From Pseudomonas benzenivorans (GTDB lineage: Bacteria > Pseudomonadota > Gammaproteobacteria > Pseudomonadales > Pseudomonadaceae), in NCBI RefSeq assembly GCF_033547155.1, contig NZ_CP137892.1, forward strand, positions 558,001-622,000: a stretch of DNA of 64,000 nucleotides, read 5' to 3'. How positions within the stretch are numbered: position 1 is the stretch's first letter; each line of letters starts with the position of its first letter. The position numbers and the translations under genes are program-made. The notes below the pieces were generated by a model. That model searched no databases, was not told the DNA's origin, and saw nothing but the letters and a program-made list of their open reading frames with translations. Below are positions 29,633 through 39,389 of the stretch, piece by piece.

Positions 29633-30229
29633 TCAAAGCGTCAGGTAGTTCTTCACCCCGGTGAAGATGATCTGCGCCGCCAGCGCGCACACGAACAGGC
29701 CCATCAGGCGGCTGACGATCTGCAGGCCCTGATCGCCGAGCAGGCGTTCGAACTGGTTGGACAGGTACAGCACCACGCCGACCGTGAGGCTGGCCAGGGC
29801 GATGGCCACGACCGCCAGCAGCTTGTCGTCCCAGTGCGGCTGGCTGGCGCCCATCAGCAGCAGGGCACCGATGGTGCCGGGGCCGACGGTCAGGGGGATG
29901 GTCAGCGGCACTATGGTGACGTCCTGCTGGACGTTGTCGCTCTGCACCGCCGACTTGCCCTGGGCCATGCCCAGGGCCGAGATGAACAGCACGCTGCCGG
30001 CGCCGATGCGGAAGGCGTCGATGGTGATGCCGAACAGGCTGAAGATGTGCTTGCCGAACAGGTACAGCAGCACGCTGGCGACCACCACGCCGCCGGCCAC
30101 CTTCCAGGCCAGGCGCTTGCGCTCCCTGCCGGTGTAGCCGCGGCTCAGGCCGATGAAGCAGGACAACACGAAGAAGGGGCTGTAGAGCACCAGCAGCTTC
30201 AGGTACAGACTGAACAGCTCGGACGCCAT
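29633..30229 (-). CDS. MarC-family inner-membrane protein
   Basis: The 198-residue protein has six predicted membrane helices and the MarC family hallmarks: an N-terminal YSPFFVLSCFIGLSRG, the central IPLTIPLTVGPGTIGALLLMG segment and FRIGAGSVLFISALGM. MarC was once linked to multiple antibiotic resistance, but that role was not supported, and the family function is unknown. The ATG at 30229 follows GAGACGAGATCCC. The 196 bases between it and the GNAT gene show no gene. Confidence 0.9.
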   Translation of the reverse strand: MASELFSLYLKLLVLYSPFFVLSCFIGLSRGYTGRERKRLAWKVAGGVVVASVLLYLFGKHIFSLFGITIDAFRIGAGSVLFISALGMAQGKSAVQSDNVQQDVTIVPLTIPLTVGPGTIGALLLMGASQPHWDDKLLAVVAIALASLTVGVVLYLSNQFERLLGDQGLQIVSRLMGLFVCALAAQIIFTGVKNYLTL

Positions 30230-30448
30230 TGGGATCTCGTCTCTCAGGGCAGATGGGCTGAATGTAGGGGGCGCCTGGGCAGTGCCGCCTGGCGGCCGGG
30301 GCAGAATGATCCCGGATTGGCGGGGCGATCTCCAGTGGCACGGACAACTTTAGGCGCCGCGTCGGCCAACCGTTCGACGGTCGAGGCCGAGCCCGGCCGG
30401 AGTATCGGCTATACCTGTTGCTCGACCCGCGAATGTCAGAGGCGGCAC

Positions 30449-30718
30449 ATGGCGCGCATCAGTTTCACCGTCAACCTGCAGCGTCACCTGGATACGGCGC
30501 CGCTCGAGGTGCCCGGCAGCACGGTCGCTGCCGTGCTGGCCGAGGTCTTTGCGCGCAATCCGCGCCTGCGCAGCTACCTGCTGGATGACCAGGGCCGGCT
30601 GCGCCAGCATGTGGCGGTTTTCATCGATGGCGAGCAGGTCGCCGACCGCCGGGGCCTGAGCGACCGGGTCGGGAATGACAGCGAGGTCTACGTGGTGCAG
30701 GCGCTGTCCGGTGGCTGA
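30449..30718 (+). CDS. MoaD/ThiS-like ubiquitin-fold protein ending in Gly-Gly
   Basis: The 89-residue protein has the beta-grasp sulphur-carrier pattern: an N-terminal ISFTVNLQRHL strand pair, a P-GSTVAAVLAEVFARNP helix, an HVAVFIDGEQV strand, and EVYVVQALSGG ending in a diglycine. In MoaD and ThiS the terminal Gly-Gly is adenylated and thiocarboxylated by an E1-like MoeB/ThiF protein. No such partner is adjacent. It is instead directly followed (12 bases) by a BNR-repeat protein gene, a pairing I recall from other proteobacteria. The ATG at 30449 follows AGAGGCGG. The sulphur-transfer target is unknown. Confidence 0.88.
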   Translation: MARISFTVNLQRHLDTAPLEVPGSTVAAVLAEVFARNPRLRSYLLDDQGRLRQHVAVFIDGEQVADRRGLSDRVGNDSEVYVVQALSGG

Positions 30719-30733
30719 GATCGGGAGGTGATG

Positions 30734-31822
30734 ATGGATAGGCTGCAGGTGGCTACGCGCAAGGGCCTGCTGGTCTTTGCCCGCGATGGCGCCGGATGGC
30801 GCCTGGATCGTACGGATTTCCTCGGCGAGCCGGTGAGCATGATGCTGGCCGACCGCCGCGACGGTTACTGGTATGCGGCGCTGCACCTCGGTCATTTCGG
30901 CCCCAAGCTGTGGCGCTCGGCGGATGGCGGCAAGCACTGGGCGGAGATAGCCGTACCGGCCTTCGCCGCGGCGGCCGTCGCCGCCAGCGCCGATGGACAG
31001 GGGCCCTCGGTGGCGATGATCTGGTCGCTGGAGAGCGGGGGCGACGACCAGCCGCAGCGGTTGTGGGCCGGCACCATCCCCGGGGCGCTGTTCCGCTCGG
31101 ATGATCGCGGCGACTCCTGGCAGCTGGTCGAGTCGCTGTGGCAGTGTCCGGAGCGCGCCCGCTGGTTCGGCGGCGGCTATGACCAGCCGGGTATCCACTC
31201 GATCTGCGTCGACCCGCGCGACAGTGCGCGGCTGCAGGTCGCGGTGTCCTGCGGCGGGGTCTGGTGCAGCGAGGATGACGGTGCCAGCTGGGCCTGTCGT
31301 ACCCAGGGCATGCGCGCGGCCTATATGCCGCCGGAACAGGCCGAGATGCCGGAGGTCCAGGACCCGCACCGCATGCAGGCCTGCCCGGCGCAGCCCGATA
31401 CCCTCTGGGTACAGCATCACAACGGCATCTTCCTGTCCCGCGACGGTGCTCGGCACTGGCAGGAAATAGGCGAAGTCGAGCCCTCGACCTTCGGCTTCGC
31501 CGTGGCCGTGCACCCGTGCGAGGCGGACACCGCCTGGTTCGTGCCGGCGGTCAAGGATGAATGCCGGGTGCCGGTGGGCCAGCGTCTGGTGGTGACCCGC
31601 ACCCGCGATGGCGGCCGGAGTTTCCAGTGCCTGAGTGCAGGGTTGCCCCAGGCGCAGTGCTTCGACCTGGTCTACCGCCACGGCCTGACCGTCGACGCCG
31701 CCGGGCAGTGCCTGGCGATGGGCTCGACCACCGGCCACCTGTGGTTCTCGGCGGATCAGGGCGACAGCTGGGAGCTGCTGGCCGGCCACCTGGCGCCGAT
31801 CTACGCGCTGCGTTTCGCCTGA
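30734..31822 (+). CDS. BNR/sialidase-like beta-propeller protein
   Basis: The 362-residue protein has repeated Asp-box (S-x-D-x-G-x-x-W) motifs: RSADGGKHWAEI, RSDDRGDSWQLV, CSEDDGASWACR, LSRDGARHWQEI, TRDGGRSFQCL and FSADQGDSWELL. They are spaced as in a six-bladed WD40/YVTN/BNR-like propeller. No signal peptide is visible, so it is probably cytoplasmic and not a secreted sialidase, and the sialidase Arg triad is not recognisable. The start at 30734 (MDRLQVATRKGLL) suits the GGGAGG site; an ATG one codon upstream and a GTG at 30728 are alternatives. It is co-oriented and almost contiguous with the MoaD-like gene, implying a shared function that is unknown. Confidence 0.88.
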   Translation: MDRLQVATRKGLLVFARDGAGWRLDRTDFLGEPVSMMLADRRDGYWYAALHLGHFGPKLWRSADGGKHWAEIAVPAFAAAAVAASADGQGPSVAMIWSLESGGDDQPQRLWAGTIPGALFRSDDRGDSWQLVESLWQCPERARWFGGGYDQPGIHSICVDPRDSARLQVAVSCGGVWCSEDDGASWACRTQGMRAAYMPPEQAEMPEVQDPHRMQACPAQPDTLWVQHHNGIFLSRDGARHWQEIGEVEPSTFGFAVAVHPCEADTAWFVPAVKDECRVPVGQRLVVTRTRDGGRSFQCLSAGLPQAQCFDLVYRHGLTVDAAGQCLAMGSTTGHLWFSADQGDSWELLAGHLAPIYALRFA

Positions 31823-31835
31823 CCCGCGCTTTGCT

Positions 31836-34607
31836 TCAGTAGGGTAGGGCGGCGTCCTGGCGGCGCATTTCCCGCTCGGCGATCCAGTGCTCGAGCAGGT
31901 CGCGTAGCTGCGACAGCTCCACCGGCTTGGACATGTGCCCGTCCATGCCGGCCTGGCGCGCGCGTTCCTTGTGTTCGTTGAGGATATGCGCGGTCAGAGC
32001 CACCACCGGGGTGTGGGCGCGCCGTTCGGCCGCCTCCCAGGCGCGCAGCTGCTCGGTGGCGGAGAAGCCGTCGAGCACCGGCATCTCGCAGTCCATCAGG
32101 ACCAGGTCGTAATGCTGGGCCTTCATCGCATTGAGGGCTTCCTCGCCGTTGCTGGCCGTATCCGGCTGCAGGTTGAGCTTGCCGAGCATGCCGCGGATCA
32201 CCTTGGTGGAGATGCTGTTGTCCTCGGCGACCAGGATGCGGAAGTCGCTCGGCACGTTCAGCGGCGCGGTCACCGCAGTCGGCACGAACAGCGGCGCGCC
32301 GCTGCCGCGCTGGGTCAGTTCGTCGGCCAGGGTCGCCTTCAGGGTGTAGCCGGCCACAGGTTTGGCCAGGATGCGCTTGATCCCGGCGTTGCGTGCCACG
32401 ATCTTGCTCGGTGCGTTGCTGATCCCGGTGAGCATGATGATCAGGATGTCGTGGTTGAGGCTCGGGTCTTCCTTGATCTTCGCCGCCAGTTGCATGCCGG
32501 TCATGCCGGGCATGTTCTGGTCCAGCAAAACCACGTCGAAGTATTCGCGCATGTGCGCCTTGGTGCGCAGCAGGGCCAGGGCCTCCTTGCCGGACGGCAC
32601 GGCGCTGACGCTCAGGCCCCAGGCACTGCATTGCTGGATCAGCACCTTGCGGCAGGTGTCGTTGTCGTCGACCACCAGCAGGCGGGCGCCCTGCAGCGGG
32701 CCGTCCAGATCGGCGGTGGGGTGCTCGAGGCGCTCGGCCTCGAGCGGCAGGGTCAGCCACAGGGTCGAGCCCTGGTTGCCGCCGCTCTGGATGCCGAATT
32801 CGCCGTCCATCAGGTGCACCAGCTGGCGGGCGATGAGCAGGCCCAGGCGGCCGCCGAGGCGGGTGGCGGAGAGGAAGTCCTTGCTGTGCAGCTCGGCATG
32901 CAGCAGGGCTTCGCGCTCGCTGGCCTGCAGCGGCTGGCCGCTGTCCTGCACGGCGATACGCAGGCGAGGCTTGGCGTCGCCGGTATCCAGGGCCACCACC
33001 AGCAGGACCTCACCCTCCACGGTCTGCTTGAAGGCATTGTCCAGCAGGCTCAGCAAGACCTGGCGCAGGCGCGTGGGGTCGCCGCTGACCACCCGCGGAA
33101 CCTGCGGCTGCATGAAGCTGATCAGCTCGACGCGCTGCTGTTCGGCCTTGGCGCGGAAGATGTCCAGGCAGTCCTCGATCAGCGCATTCAGATCGAACTG
33201 CACATCGTCCAGTTCGATCTGCCCGGTCTCCAGCTTGGAGATGTCGAGAATCTCGTTGATCAGGGTCAGCAGCTCGTTGCCCGAGCTGTGGATGGTCTGC
33301 ACGTAGTCGCGCTGCTTGGCCGACAGGGGGGTACCGAGCAGCAGTTCGGTCATGCCCAGTACCCCGTTCATCGGCGTGCGGATCTCGTGGCTGATCTTCG
33401 CCAGGAACTCGGCCTTGGCCTTCAGTTCGGCGGAGCTGGCGGCCAGGGCGCGGCTGGTGCTGAACTGGTCCTGGACGATGCGCCGTTGGCGCTCGCTCAG
33501 GGCCATGCTGAGGAGGAAGCCGCTGACCACGCACATGGCCAACAGGCCGTAGGCCAGCCAGTCGGTCTGTACCGACCAGTAGCCGAACAGGACCGGCAGG
33601 GCGCCGAGGAAGGCCGCGCAATACAGCAGCAGCGCCACGCCGAACAGGCGTGCCGGCCGGTAGCCCTGGTGCCAGTGGTACAGCGCCACCAGCAGTATGC
33701 TCAGGCCGCAGATGGCGCCCAGCAGATAGACCAGCTGGTTGAACTGCAGGTTGCTGGCGACCAGCAGCGTCAGGCCGGTCAGGGCGATCAGGCCGATCTC
33801 GCCGAGCAGCAGACGGGTCAGTAGGGCGTTGTCACCGACCTTACGGAAGAAGCTGGCGGTGAAGGCCAGGGCGCACAGCATCGCGGCCAGCATCGACAGG
33901 TTGACGATATGCGGTTGCAGGGGCTGCCACTCCCCCAGCCAGGGGGTGCTGATGCCCAGCACACTGATGGCGGTCAGCAGCAGGCAGGCCTGGGTCGCCG
34001 CCAGCCACAGGCTGCTGGCGGTGCGCGCGTAGGCGAAGCGCACGAGGTTGTAGAGCACCAGCATGACCAGGCCGCCGAGCAACAGGCCGAGCAGGAGCGG
34101 ACGGCTGTCGTCGGCGGCCATGGCGCCGGCGCTCTGCAGGCTGATGGTCGGGCGCAGGGCGTGCTCGGAGGCCAGGCGCAGGTAGATATCCAGAGGTGCC
34201 TCTGCCTGGGGCAGGGGCAGGAGGAAGTCGCGACTGGCCAGTGGACGGCTGGAGAAGGCCAGGCTGCTGCCGGTGCGGGTGTGATCGAGCAGCCGGTCGC
34301 CCTGCAGCACATAGAGATCGAGGTAGGCCAGATAGGGGGCGAAGATGCGCAGCATCTGGGCCTGCTGGCTGACGGGCAAACGGTAGTGCAGCCACAGCGC
34401 GGCGCCGTCGCCCGGGGTATAGAGCTCGCCGAGTTCGATCGGGGCGAAGCGTGAGCTGTGCAGGGGCGTGCGGATGTCGTCCAGCTGCAGGGCCGCGCCG
34501 TCGTCGGGCAGCGCCGACCAGCCCGTCGAGGCCTGGACTGGCAAGGCACCGAGTGCCGTCAGCAGCAAGGCGATCAACAATCCTGTGGCAATCCTCAGCC
34601 GGCGCAC
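31836..34607 (-). CDS. retS: Hybrid sensor kinase RetS
   Basis: RetS is an orphan hybrid kinase that in P. aeruginosa blocks the GacS kinase and so favours acute over biofilm behaviour. The 923-residue protein has a signal peptide (1-26), a DISMED2 domain (about 40-175), seven membrane helices (about 185-390), HisKA with His407 in ISHEIRTPM, a divergent ATPase domain (N-box DNAFKQT, degenerate G1 DSGQPLQAS), and two receiver domains with Asp696 (LLDQNMPG) and Asp839 (LMDCEMPV). These residues are offset by about 17 from the P. aeruginosa numbering I recall. The GTG at 34607 follows AAGGGA and gives the signal peptide. The position beside purD matches PA4856. Confidence 0.95.
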   Translation of the reverse strand: MRRLRIATGLLIALLLTALGALPVQASTGWSALPDDGAALQLDDIRTPLHSSRFAPIELGELYTPGDGAALWLHYRLPVSQQAQMLRIFAPYLAYLDLYVLQGDRLLDHTRTGSSLAFSSRPLASRDFLLPLPQAEAPLDIYLRLASEHALRPTISLQSAGAMAADDSRPLLLGLLLGGLVMLVLYNLVRFAYARTASSLWLAATQACLLLTAISVLGISTPWLGEWQPLQPHIVNLSMLAAMLCALAFTASFFRKVGDNALLTRLLLGEIGLIALTGLTLLVASNLQFNQLVYLLGAICGLSILLVALYHWHQGYRPARLFGVALLLYCAAFLGALPVLFGYWSVQTDWLAYGLLAMCVVSGFLLSMALSERQRRIVQDQFSTSRALAASSAELKAKAEFLAKISHEIRTPMNGVLGMTELLLGTPLSAKQRDYVQTIHSSGNELLTLINEILDISKLETGQIELDDVQFDLNALIEDCLDIFRAKAEQQRVELISFMQPQVPRVVSGDPTRLRQVLLSLLDNAFKQTVEGEVLLVVALDTGDAKPRLRIAVQDSGQPLQASEREALLHAELHSKDFLSATRLGGRLGLLIARQLVHLMDGEFGIQSGGNQGSTLWLTLPLEAERLEHPTADLDGPLQGARLLVVDDNDTCRKVLIQQCSAWGLSVSAVPSGKEALALLRTKAHMREYFDVVLLDQNMPGMTGMQLAAKIKEDPSLNHDILIIMLTGISNAPSKIVARNAGIKRILAKPVAGYTLKATLADELTQRGSGAPLFVPTAVTAPLNVPSDFRILVAEDNSISTKVIRGMLGKLNLQPDTASNGEEALNAMKAQHYDLVLMDCEMPVLDGFSATEQLRAWEAAERRAHTPVVALTAHILNEHKERARQAGMDGHMSKPVELSQLRDLLEHWIAEREMRRQDAALPY

Positions 34608-34708
34608 GGTGAATTCCCTTCGGTAATGAGTGGACGGATTATAGCCAAGCCGAGCTGGCGAGGAATAAACCGGGGCGGCACGGTGGCCGCCCTCGCTTGC
34701 CGCTGTCC

Positions 34709-35998
34709 TCAGGGCTCGTCGCGCTCGCGGGCGATGGCCCGATAGCCGATGTCCGTGCGGTAGAAGCAGCCCTGCCAGCTGATCTGCTCGGCCAGGCGAT
34801 AGGCCTGCTGCTGGGCTTCGGCCACGCTCGGGCCTATGGCAGTGGCGCACAGGACCCGGCCGCCGCTGGTGACGATCTGGCCGTCCTTGAGCGCGGTGCC
34901 GGCATGGAACACCTTGCCGTCGAGCTTGGCCGCGGCGTCCAGCCCGCGGATGACCTCGCCCTTGGCATAGTCGCCCGGGTAGCCGCCGGCGGCCAGCACC
35001 ACGCCCACGGTGGGGCGCGGGTCCCAGGTCGCCTCGACCTTGTCCAGGGCCTTGGCCAGGGCCGCCTCGACCAGCAGTACCAGGCTCGACTCCAGGCGCA
35101 CCATGATCGGCTGGGTCTCCGGGTCGCCGAAACGGCAGTTGAACTCGATGACCTTGGGCGCGCCCGACTTGTCGATCATCAGGCCGGCATAGAGGAAGCC
35201 GGTATAGACGTTGCCCTCGGCGGCCATGCCGCGCACGGTCGGCATGATCACCTCGTCCATCACCCGTTGATGCACGGCCGGGGTGACCACCGGGGCCGGC
35301 GAGTAGGCGCCCATGCCGCCGGTGTTGGGGCCGCTGTCGCCGTCGCCGACGCGCTTGTGGTCCTGGCTGGTGGCCATCGGCAGCACGTTCTGGCCGTCGA
35401 CCATGACGATGAAGGAGGCTTCTTCACCATCGAGGAACTCCTCGATGACCACCCGCGAGCCGGCCTCGCCGAAGGCATTGCCGGCGAGCATGTCGCGCAC
35501 CGCGGCTTCGGCCTCGGCCAGGTCCATGGCCACTATCACGCCCTTGCCCGCGGCCAGGCCGTCGGCCTTGATCACGATGGGCGCACCCTGGGCGCGCAGG
35601 TAGGCCAGGGCCGGTTCGACCTCGGTGAAGTTCTGGTAGGCCGCGGTGGGGATGGCGTGGCGGGCGAGGAAGTCCTTGGTGAAGGCCTTGGAACCCTCCA
35701 GCTGGGCGGCGCCGGCGCTGGGGCCGAAGATGTCCAGGCCGCGGGTGCGGAACAGGTCGACCACCCCGGCCACCAGCGGCGCCTCGGGGCCGACTATGGT
35801 CAGCTGCACGTTCTGCTCGGCGAAATCGGCCAGCTGCTCCAAGGCCAGCACGTCGATGGCGACGTTCTCGCACTTGGCCTCGAGGGCGGTGCCGGCGTTG
35901 CCCGGGGCAACGAAGACCTTCTCGACGCGCGGGTCCTGCGCCACTTTCCAGGCCAGGGCGTGTTCGCGACCGCCGCTGCCGATGATCAGTACGTTCAT
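34709..35998 (-). CDS. purD: Phosphoribosylamine-glycine ligase PurD
   Basis: PurD (GARS) joins phosphoribosylamine and glycine using ATP, the second step of purine synthesis. The 429-residue protein has the N-terminal [18 protein letters not shown] signature, an ATP-grasp core with [17 protein letters not shown] and [22 protein letters not shown], and metal-binding [10 protein letters not shown]. It is downstream of purH on the same strand with a 211-base gap that contains a repeat-like hairpin (36036-36059). It starts at the ATG at 35998 after TAGGAGAGAG. Confidence 0.98.
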   Translation of the reverse strand: MNVLIIGSGGREHALAWKVAQDPRVEKVFVAPGNAGTALEAKCENVAIDVLALEQLADFAEQNVQLTIVGPEAPLVAGVVDLFRTRGLDIFGPSAGAAQLEGSKAFTKDFLARHAIPTAAYQNFTEVEPALAYLRAQGAPIVIKADGLAAGKGVIVAMDLAEAEAAVRDMLAGNAFGEAGSRVVIEEFLDGEEASFIVMVDGQNVLPMATSQDHKRVGDGDSGPNTGGMGAYSPAPVVTPAVHQRVMDEVIMPTVRGMAAEGNVYTGFLYAGLMIDKSGAPKVIEFNCRFGDPETQPIMVRLESSLVLLVEAALAKALDKVEATWDPRPTVGVVLAAGGYPGDYAKGEVIRGLDAAAKLDGKVFHAGTALKDGQIVTSGGRVLCATAIGPSVAEAQQQAYRLAEQISWQGCFYRTDIGYRAIARERDEP

Positions 35999-36035
35999 GT
36001 CTCTCTCCTAGGGGAGGCGGGCCTGCGGCCCGGTT

Positions 36036-36059
36036 GGTGGACAGCTTCGGCTGTCCACC
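36036..36059. repeat. Short REP-like hairpin between purD and purH
   Basis: GGTGGACAGC-TTCG-GCTGTCCACC is a perfect 10-bp inverted repeat with a UUCG loop, followed by CTACG. It resembles the REP elements scattered through Pseudomonas intergenic DNA. Only one copy was noticed in this window, so repeat status is inferred. The remaining 36060-36209 contains no gene that I can support. Confidence 0.4.
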
Positions 36060-36209
36060 CTACGAAATCTTGCCGTTCTATCGGGCCGTGATGGAGCTGG
36101 TGGATGCTAGGCGCGGATGGCTTCGATAAGCGCAGTTGCCGTCTGGCAATGAGCATTAGCGAAGTCGTCCGCAACGACGCAGACGCCTGCTTCAGCGCGG
36201 CCCCACACA

Positions 36210-37817
36210 TTAGTGACGGAAGTGGCGCATTCCTGTGAAGACCATGGCGATGCCGGCCTCGTCGGCGGCGGCGATCACTTCGTTGTCGCGCATGGAGCCA
36301 CCGGGCTGGATCACCGCGGTGATGCCGGCCTTGGCCGCGTTGTCGATGCCGTCGCGGAAGGGGAAGAAGGCATCGGAGGCCATGACCGCGCCGGGCACCG
36401 GCAGGCCGGCGTGCTCGGCCTTGATCGCGGCGATGCGCGCGGAGTTGACGCGGCTCATCTGGCCGGCGCCGACGCCCACGGTCTGGCGGTTCTTGGCGTA
36501 GACGATGGCATTGGACTTGACGAACTTGGCCACCTTCCAGGCGAAGATCAGGTCATGGATCTCCTGCTCGCTGGGGGCGCGCTGGGTGACGATCTTCAGG
36601 TCGGAGGCTTCGATCATGCCGATGTCGCGGCTCTGCACCAGCAGGCCGCCGTTGACCCGCTTGAAGTCCCAGCCGGCGGCGCGCTCGGCCGGCCACTGGC
36701 CGCACTCGAGCAGGCGCACGTTGGCCTTGGCGGCGACCACGTCGCGGGCAGCCTGGGAGATCGTCGGGGCGATGATCACCTCGACGAACTGACGCTCAAC
36801 GATGGCCTGGGCGGTGGCGCCGTCCAGCTCGCGGTTGAAGGCGATGATGCCGCCGAAGGCCGACTCGCTGTCGGTGGCGTAGGCCAGCTCGTAGGCCTGG
36901 CGGATGCCGCCGTCCTCGTCCGGCACCACGGCCACGCCGCAGGGGTTGGCGTGCTTGACGATCACGCAGGCCGGCTTGACGAAGCTCTTCACGCACTCCA
37001 GGGCGGCGTCGGTGTCGGCCACGTTGTTGAACGACAGTTCCTTGCCCTGCAACTGCACGGCGGTGGAGACGCTGGCCTCGCCCTTCTTCGCCTCGACGTA
37101 GAAGGCCGCGCTCTGGTGCGGGTTCTCGCCGTAGCGCATCTCCTGGGCCTTGATGAACTGGCTGTTGAAGGTGCGCGGGAAGGCGCCGCGCGCCTCGGTG
37201 GACAGGGTCTCGGCGGCCTGGTCGATGGTGCCCAGGTAGTTGGCGATCATGCCGTCGTAGGCGGCGGTGTGCTCGAAGGCCTTGAGCGCCAGGTCGAAAC
37301 GCTGGGCGTAGGTCAGGCCGCCGGCCTTGAGGGCCTCGAGGATGGCGGCATAGTCGCCGGTGTTGACCACGATGGCGACGTCCTTGTGGTTCTTCGCCGC
37401 GCTGCGGACCATGGTCGGGCCGCCGATGTCGATGTTCTCGATGGCGTCGGCCAGGTCGCAGTCCGGCTTGGCCACGGTGGCCTCGAAGGGGTAGAGGTTG
37501 ACCGCCACCAGGTCGATCGGCTGGATGCCGTGCTGCGCCATCACCGCGCCGTCGACGGCGCGGCGGCCGAGGATGCCGCCGTGGATCTTCGGATGCAGGG
37601 TCTTGACCCGGCCGTCCATCATCTCCGGGAAACCGGTGTAGTCGGCCACTTCCACGGCGGCCACGCCGTTGTCCTTGAGCAGCTTGTAGGTGCCGCCGGT
37701 GGAGAGGATCTCCACGCCGAGGGCGGACAGCTCGCGGGCGAAGTCGAGGATGCCGGTCTTGTCGGAGACGCTGATCAGGGCGCGGCGAACGGGGAGGCGG
37801 GTGGTCTGGTCGGTCAT
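36210..37817 (-). CDS. purH: Bifunctional AICAR transformylase / IMP cyclohydrolase PurH
   Basis: PurH catalyses the last two steps to IMP: formylation of AICAR by 10-formyl-THF and ring closure. The 535-residue protein has the N-terminal MGS-like cyclohydrolase domain (about 1-195, [28 protein letters not shown]) and the transformylase domain with the catalytic KHANPCGV motif. The ATG at 37817 ([13 protein letters not shown]) fits the family length; 37829 is an alternative start. It is upstream of purD and downstream of fis, whose terminator (37848-37879) separates them. Confidence 0.98.
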   Translation of the reverse strand: MTDQTTRLPVRRALISVSDKTGILDFARELSALGVEILSTGGTYKLLKDNGVAAVEVADYTGFPEMMDGRVKTLHPKIHGGILGRRAVDGAVMAQHGIQPIDLVAVNLYPFEATVAKPDCDLADAIENIDIGGPTMVRSAAKNHKDVAIVVNTGDYAAILEALKAGGLTYAQRFDLALKAFEHTAAYDGMIANYLGTIDQAAETLSTEARGAFPRTFNSQFIKAQEMRYGENPHQSAAFYVEAKKGEASVSTAVQLQGKELSFNNVADTDAALECVKSFVKPACVIVKHANPCGVAVVPDEDGGIRQAYELAYATDSESAFGGIIAFNRELDGATAQAIVERQFVEVIIAPTISQAARDVVAAKANVRLLECGQWPAERAAGWDFKRVNGGLLVQSRDIGMIEASDLKIVTQRAPSEQEIHDLIFAWKVAKFVKSNAIVYAKNRQTVGVGAGQMSRVNSARIAAIKAEHAGLPVPGAVMASDAFFPFRDGIDNAAKAGITAVIQPGGSMRDNEVIAAADEAGIAMVFTGMRHFRH

Positions 37818-37847
37818 TTCAGAGTCCATCGGAGCAGGGAAATCAGC

Positions 37848-37879
37848 AAAAAGGGCGGCTTTCGATGGGGCCGCCCTTT
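37848..37879 (-). terminator. Intrinsic terminator after fis
   Basis: On the minus strand a 9-bp stem (AAAGGGCGG / CCGCCCTTT) is followed by TT-TGCTGATTT. It lies 17 bases after the fis stop and ends the dusB-fis transcript before purH. Confidence 0.75.
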
Positions 37880-37895
37880 CGGGGAGGATGCTGGG

Positions 37896-38216
37896 TTAGA
37901 GCAGGTCGTACTGCTTGAGTTTCTTGCGCAGGGTGCCGCGGTTCAGGCCGAGCAGCTCGGAGGCCTTGGTCTGGTTGCCCTTGACGTAGTTCATCACGGT
38001 CTCCAGCAAGGGGGCTTCCACTTCGGTGAGCACCAGGTTGTAGACGTCGGTCACCTCGGCACCTTCGAGGTGGGCGAAATAGTTGTGCAGCGCTTTTTCG
38101 ACGCTGCCGCGCAGGGTCTGGCCCTCTTCGCTCGGCGTGGTCAGGTGCTGTTTCAAACTGCTGTTGTCGCTCACGGGTGCAATTCCACTCACTAAATTCT
38201 CGGTCATCAACGTCAT
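37896..38216 (-). CDS. fis: DNA-binding protein Fis
   Basis: Fis is a nucleoid-associated DNA-bending dimer that controls rRNA and growth-phase genes. The 106-residue protein ends with the Fis-type [23 protein letters not shown] and has the central [12 protein letters not shown] helix. Its start is either ATG 38216 ([11 protein letters not shown], overlapping the dusB stop by ATGA) or 38207. The former agrees with the roughly 107-residue pseudomonad proteins and gives translational coupling. The dusB-fis order is conserved in gammaproteobacteria. Confidence 0.96.
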   Translation of the reverse strand: MTLMTENLVSGIAPVSDNSSLKQHLTTPSEEGQTLRGSVEKALHNYFAHLEGAEVTDVYNLVLTEVEAPLLETVMNYVKGNQTKASELLGLNRGTLRKKLKQYDLL

Positions 38217-39211
38217 GCGGCCACCCCTTCTCCATCGTTTTGCCGGTCGCCGAAGAACTGGCGAATCTCGGCGCACTGCGCGTCCGTACTGTCCAGACGG
38301 TTGAATTGGGCGCGAAACTCCCTGGCGCCCGGCAGGGTTGCGAGATACCAGCCGACATGCTTGCGGGCGATGCGTACGCCCATCACCTCGCCATAGAAGG
38401 CATGCAGTGCGGCCAGATGCTCGAGCAGAATGTGTTCGAGTTCGAGCAGGCTGGGCGCCGGCAGCTTGCTGCCGGTGCGCAGGTAATGCTCGATCTCACG
38501 AAAGATCCACGGCCGGCCCTGGGCCGCGCGGCCGATCAGCAGGGCGTCGGCGCCGGTGGCGGCAAGCACGGCCTGGGCCTTCTCCGGGGTGTCGATGTCG
38601 CCGTTGGCGAACACCGGTATCGACACCGCCTGCTTGATCGCGGCGATGGTGTCGTACTCGGCGTCGCCGGTGTAGAGGTCGGCGCGGGTGCGACCGTGCA
38701 CGGCCAGGGCGGCGATACCGGCCTGCTCGGCGATTTTCGCCACCTCGACGCCGTTCTTGTTCTGCCGGTCCCAGCCGGTGCGGATCTTCAGGGTCACCGG
38801 CACGTCCACGGCGGCGACCACCGCATGGAGGATCTCGCGTACCAGCTCCTGATCCTTGAGCAGGGCGGAGCCGGCGGCCTTGTTGCAGACCTTCTTGGCC
38901 GGGCAGCCCATGTTGATGTCGATGATCTGTGCCCCCAGCTCGACATTACGCCGGGCCGCCTCGGCGAGCATCTGCGGGTCGCCGCCGGCGATCTGCACCG
39001 AGCGCGGCTCCGGGTCGCCGGCGTGAGGCAGGCGCAGGCTGGATTTGCGGCTGTTCCACAGGCGCACGTCGCTGGTGACCATTTCCGAGACGACCAGACC
39101 CGCCCCCAGGCGCCGGCACAGCTGGCGGAAGGGCCGGTCGGTGACTCCGGCCATGGGCGCGAGAATCAGCGGGTTGGGCAGTCTGTAGGGGCCGATGCAT
39201 AACGCCGACAT
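38213..39211 (-). CDS. dusB: tRNA-dihydrouridine synthase DusB
   Basis: DusB is an FMN enzyme that reduces specific uridines in tRNA. The 332-residue protein starts [29 protein letters not shown], carries the catalytic cysteine in NMGCPAKKV (about 96-104), and has a TIM-barrel core with [10 protein letters not shown] and [11 protein letters not shown]. The start at 39211 is where homologues begin; an ATG at 39346 would add 45 unrelated residues. It is directly upstream of, and overlaps, fis. Confidence 0.97.
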   Translation of the reverse strand: MSALCIGPYRLPNPLILAPMAGVTDRPFRQLCRRLGAGLVVSEMVTSDVRLWNSRKSSLRLPHAGDPEPRSVQIAGGDPQMLAEAARRNVELGAQIIDINMGCPAKKVCNKAAGSALLKDQELVREILHAVVAAVDVPVTLKIRTGWDRQNKNGVEVAKIAEQAGIAALAVHGRTRADLYTGDAEYDTIAAIKQAVSIPVFANGDIDTPEKAQAVLAATGADALLIGRAAQGRPWIFREIEHYLRTGSKLPAPSLLELEHILLEHLAALHAFYGEVMGVRIARKHVGWYLATLPGAREFRAQFNRLDSTDAQCAEIRQFFGDRQNDGEGVAA

Positions 39212-39389
39212 AGGGCTTCCCTGCTCAAGAGACGGGCTGTTGAGACCAATAGGAGAGTGCGAAAAGGCTGGGAATAATACCCGCTCTGGGTGACCGGATA
39301 AAGGCTGTTTTGAACAAATTCTGAACAGCTGCGGCCTTATCGCCAAGGGTTAGATTGACAGGGCGGGAACCTGTGCTCCGGGCTCGGCG

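Noticed and set aside
30734..31822. BNR protein considered as a secreted sialidase
   Set aside because: No signal peptide is visible and the sialidase arginine triad is not recognisable; Asp-boxes alone only indicate a propeller.
36213..38195. A 660-codon plus-strand frame over purH and fis
   Set aside because: It is antisense to two conserved genes with a repetitive Gly/Val/Asp/His-rich translation.
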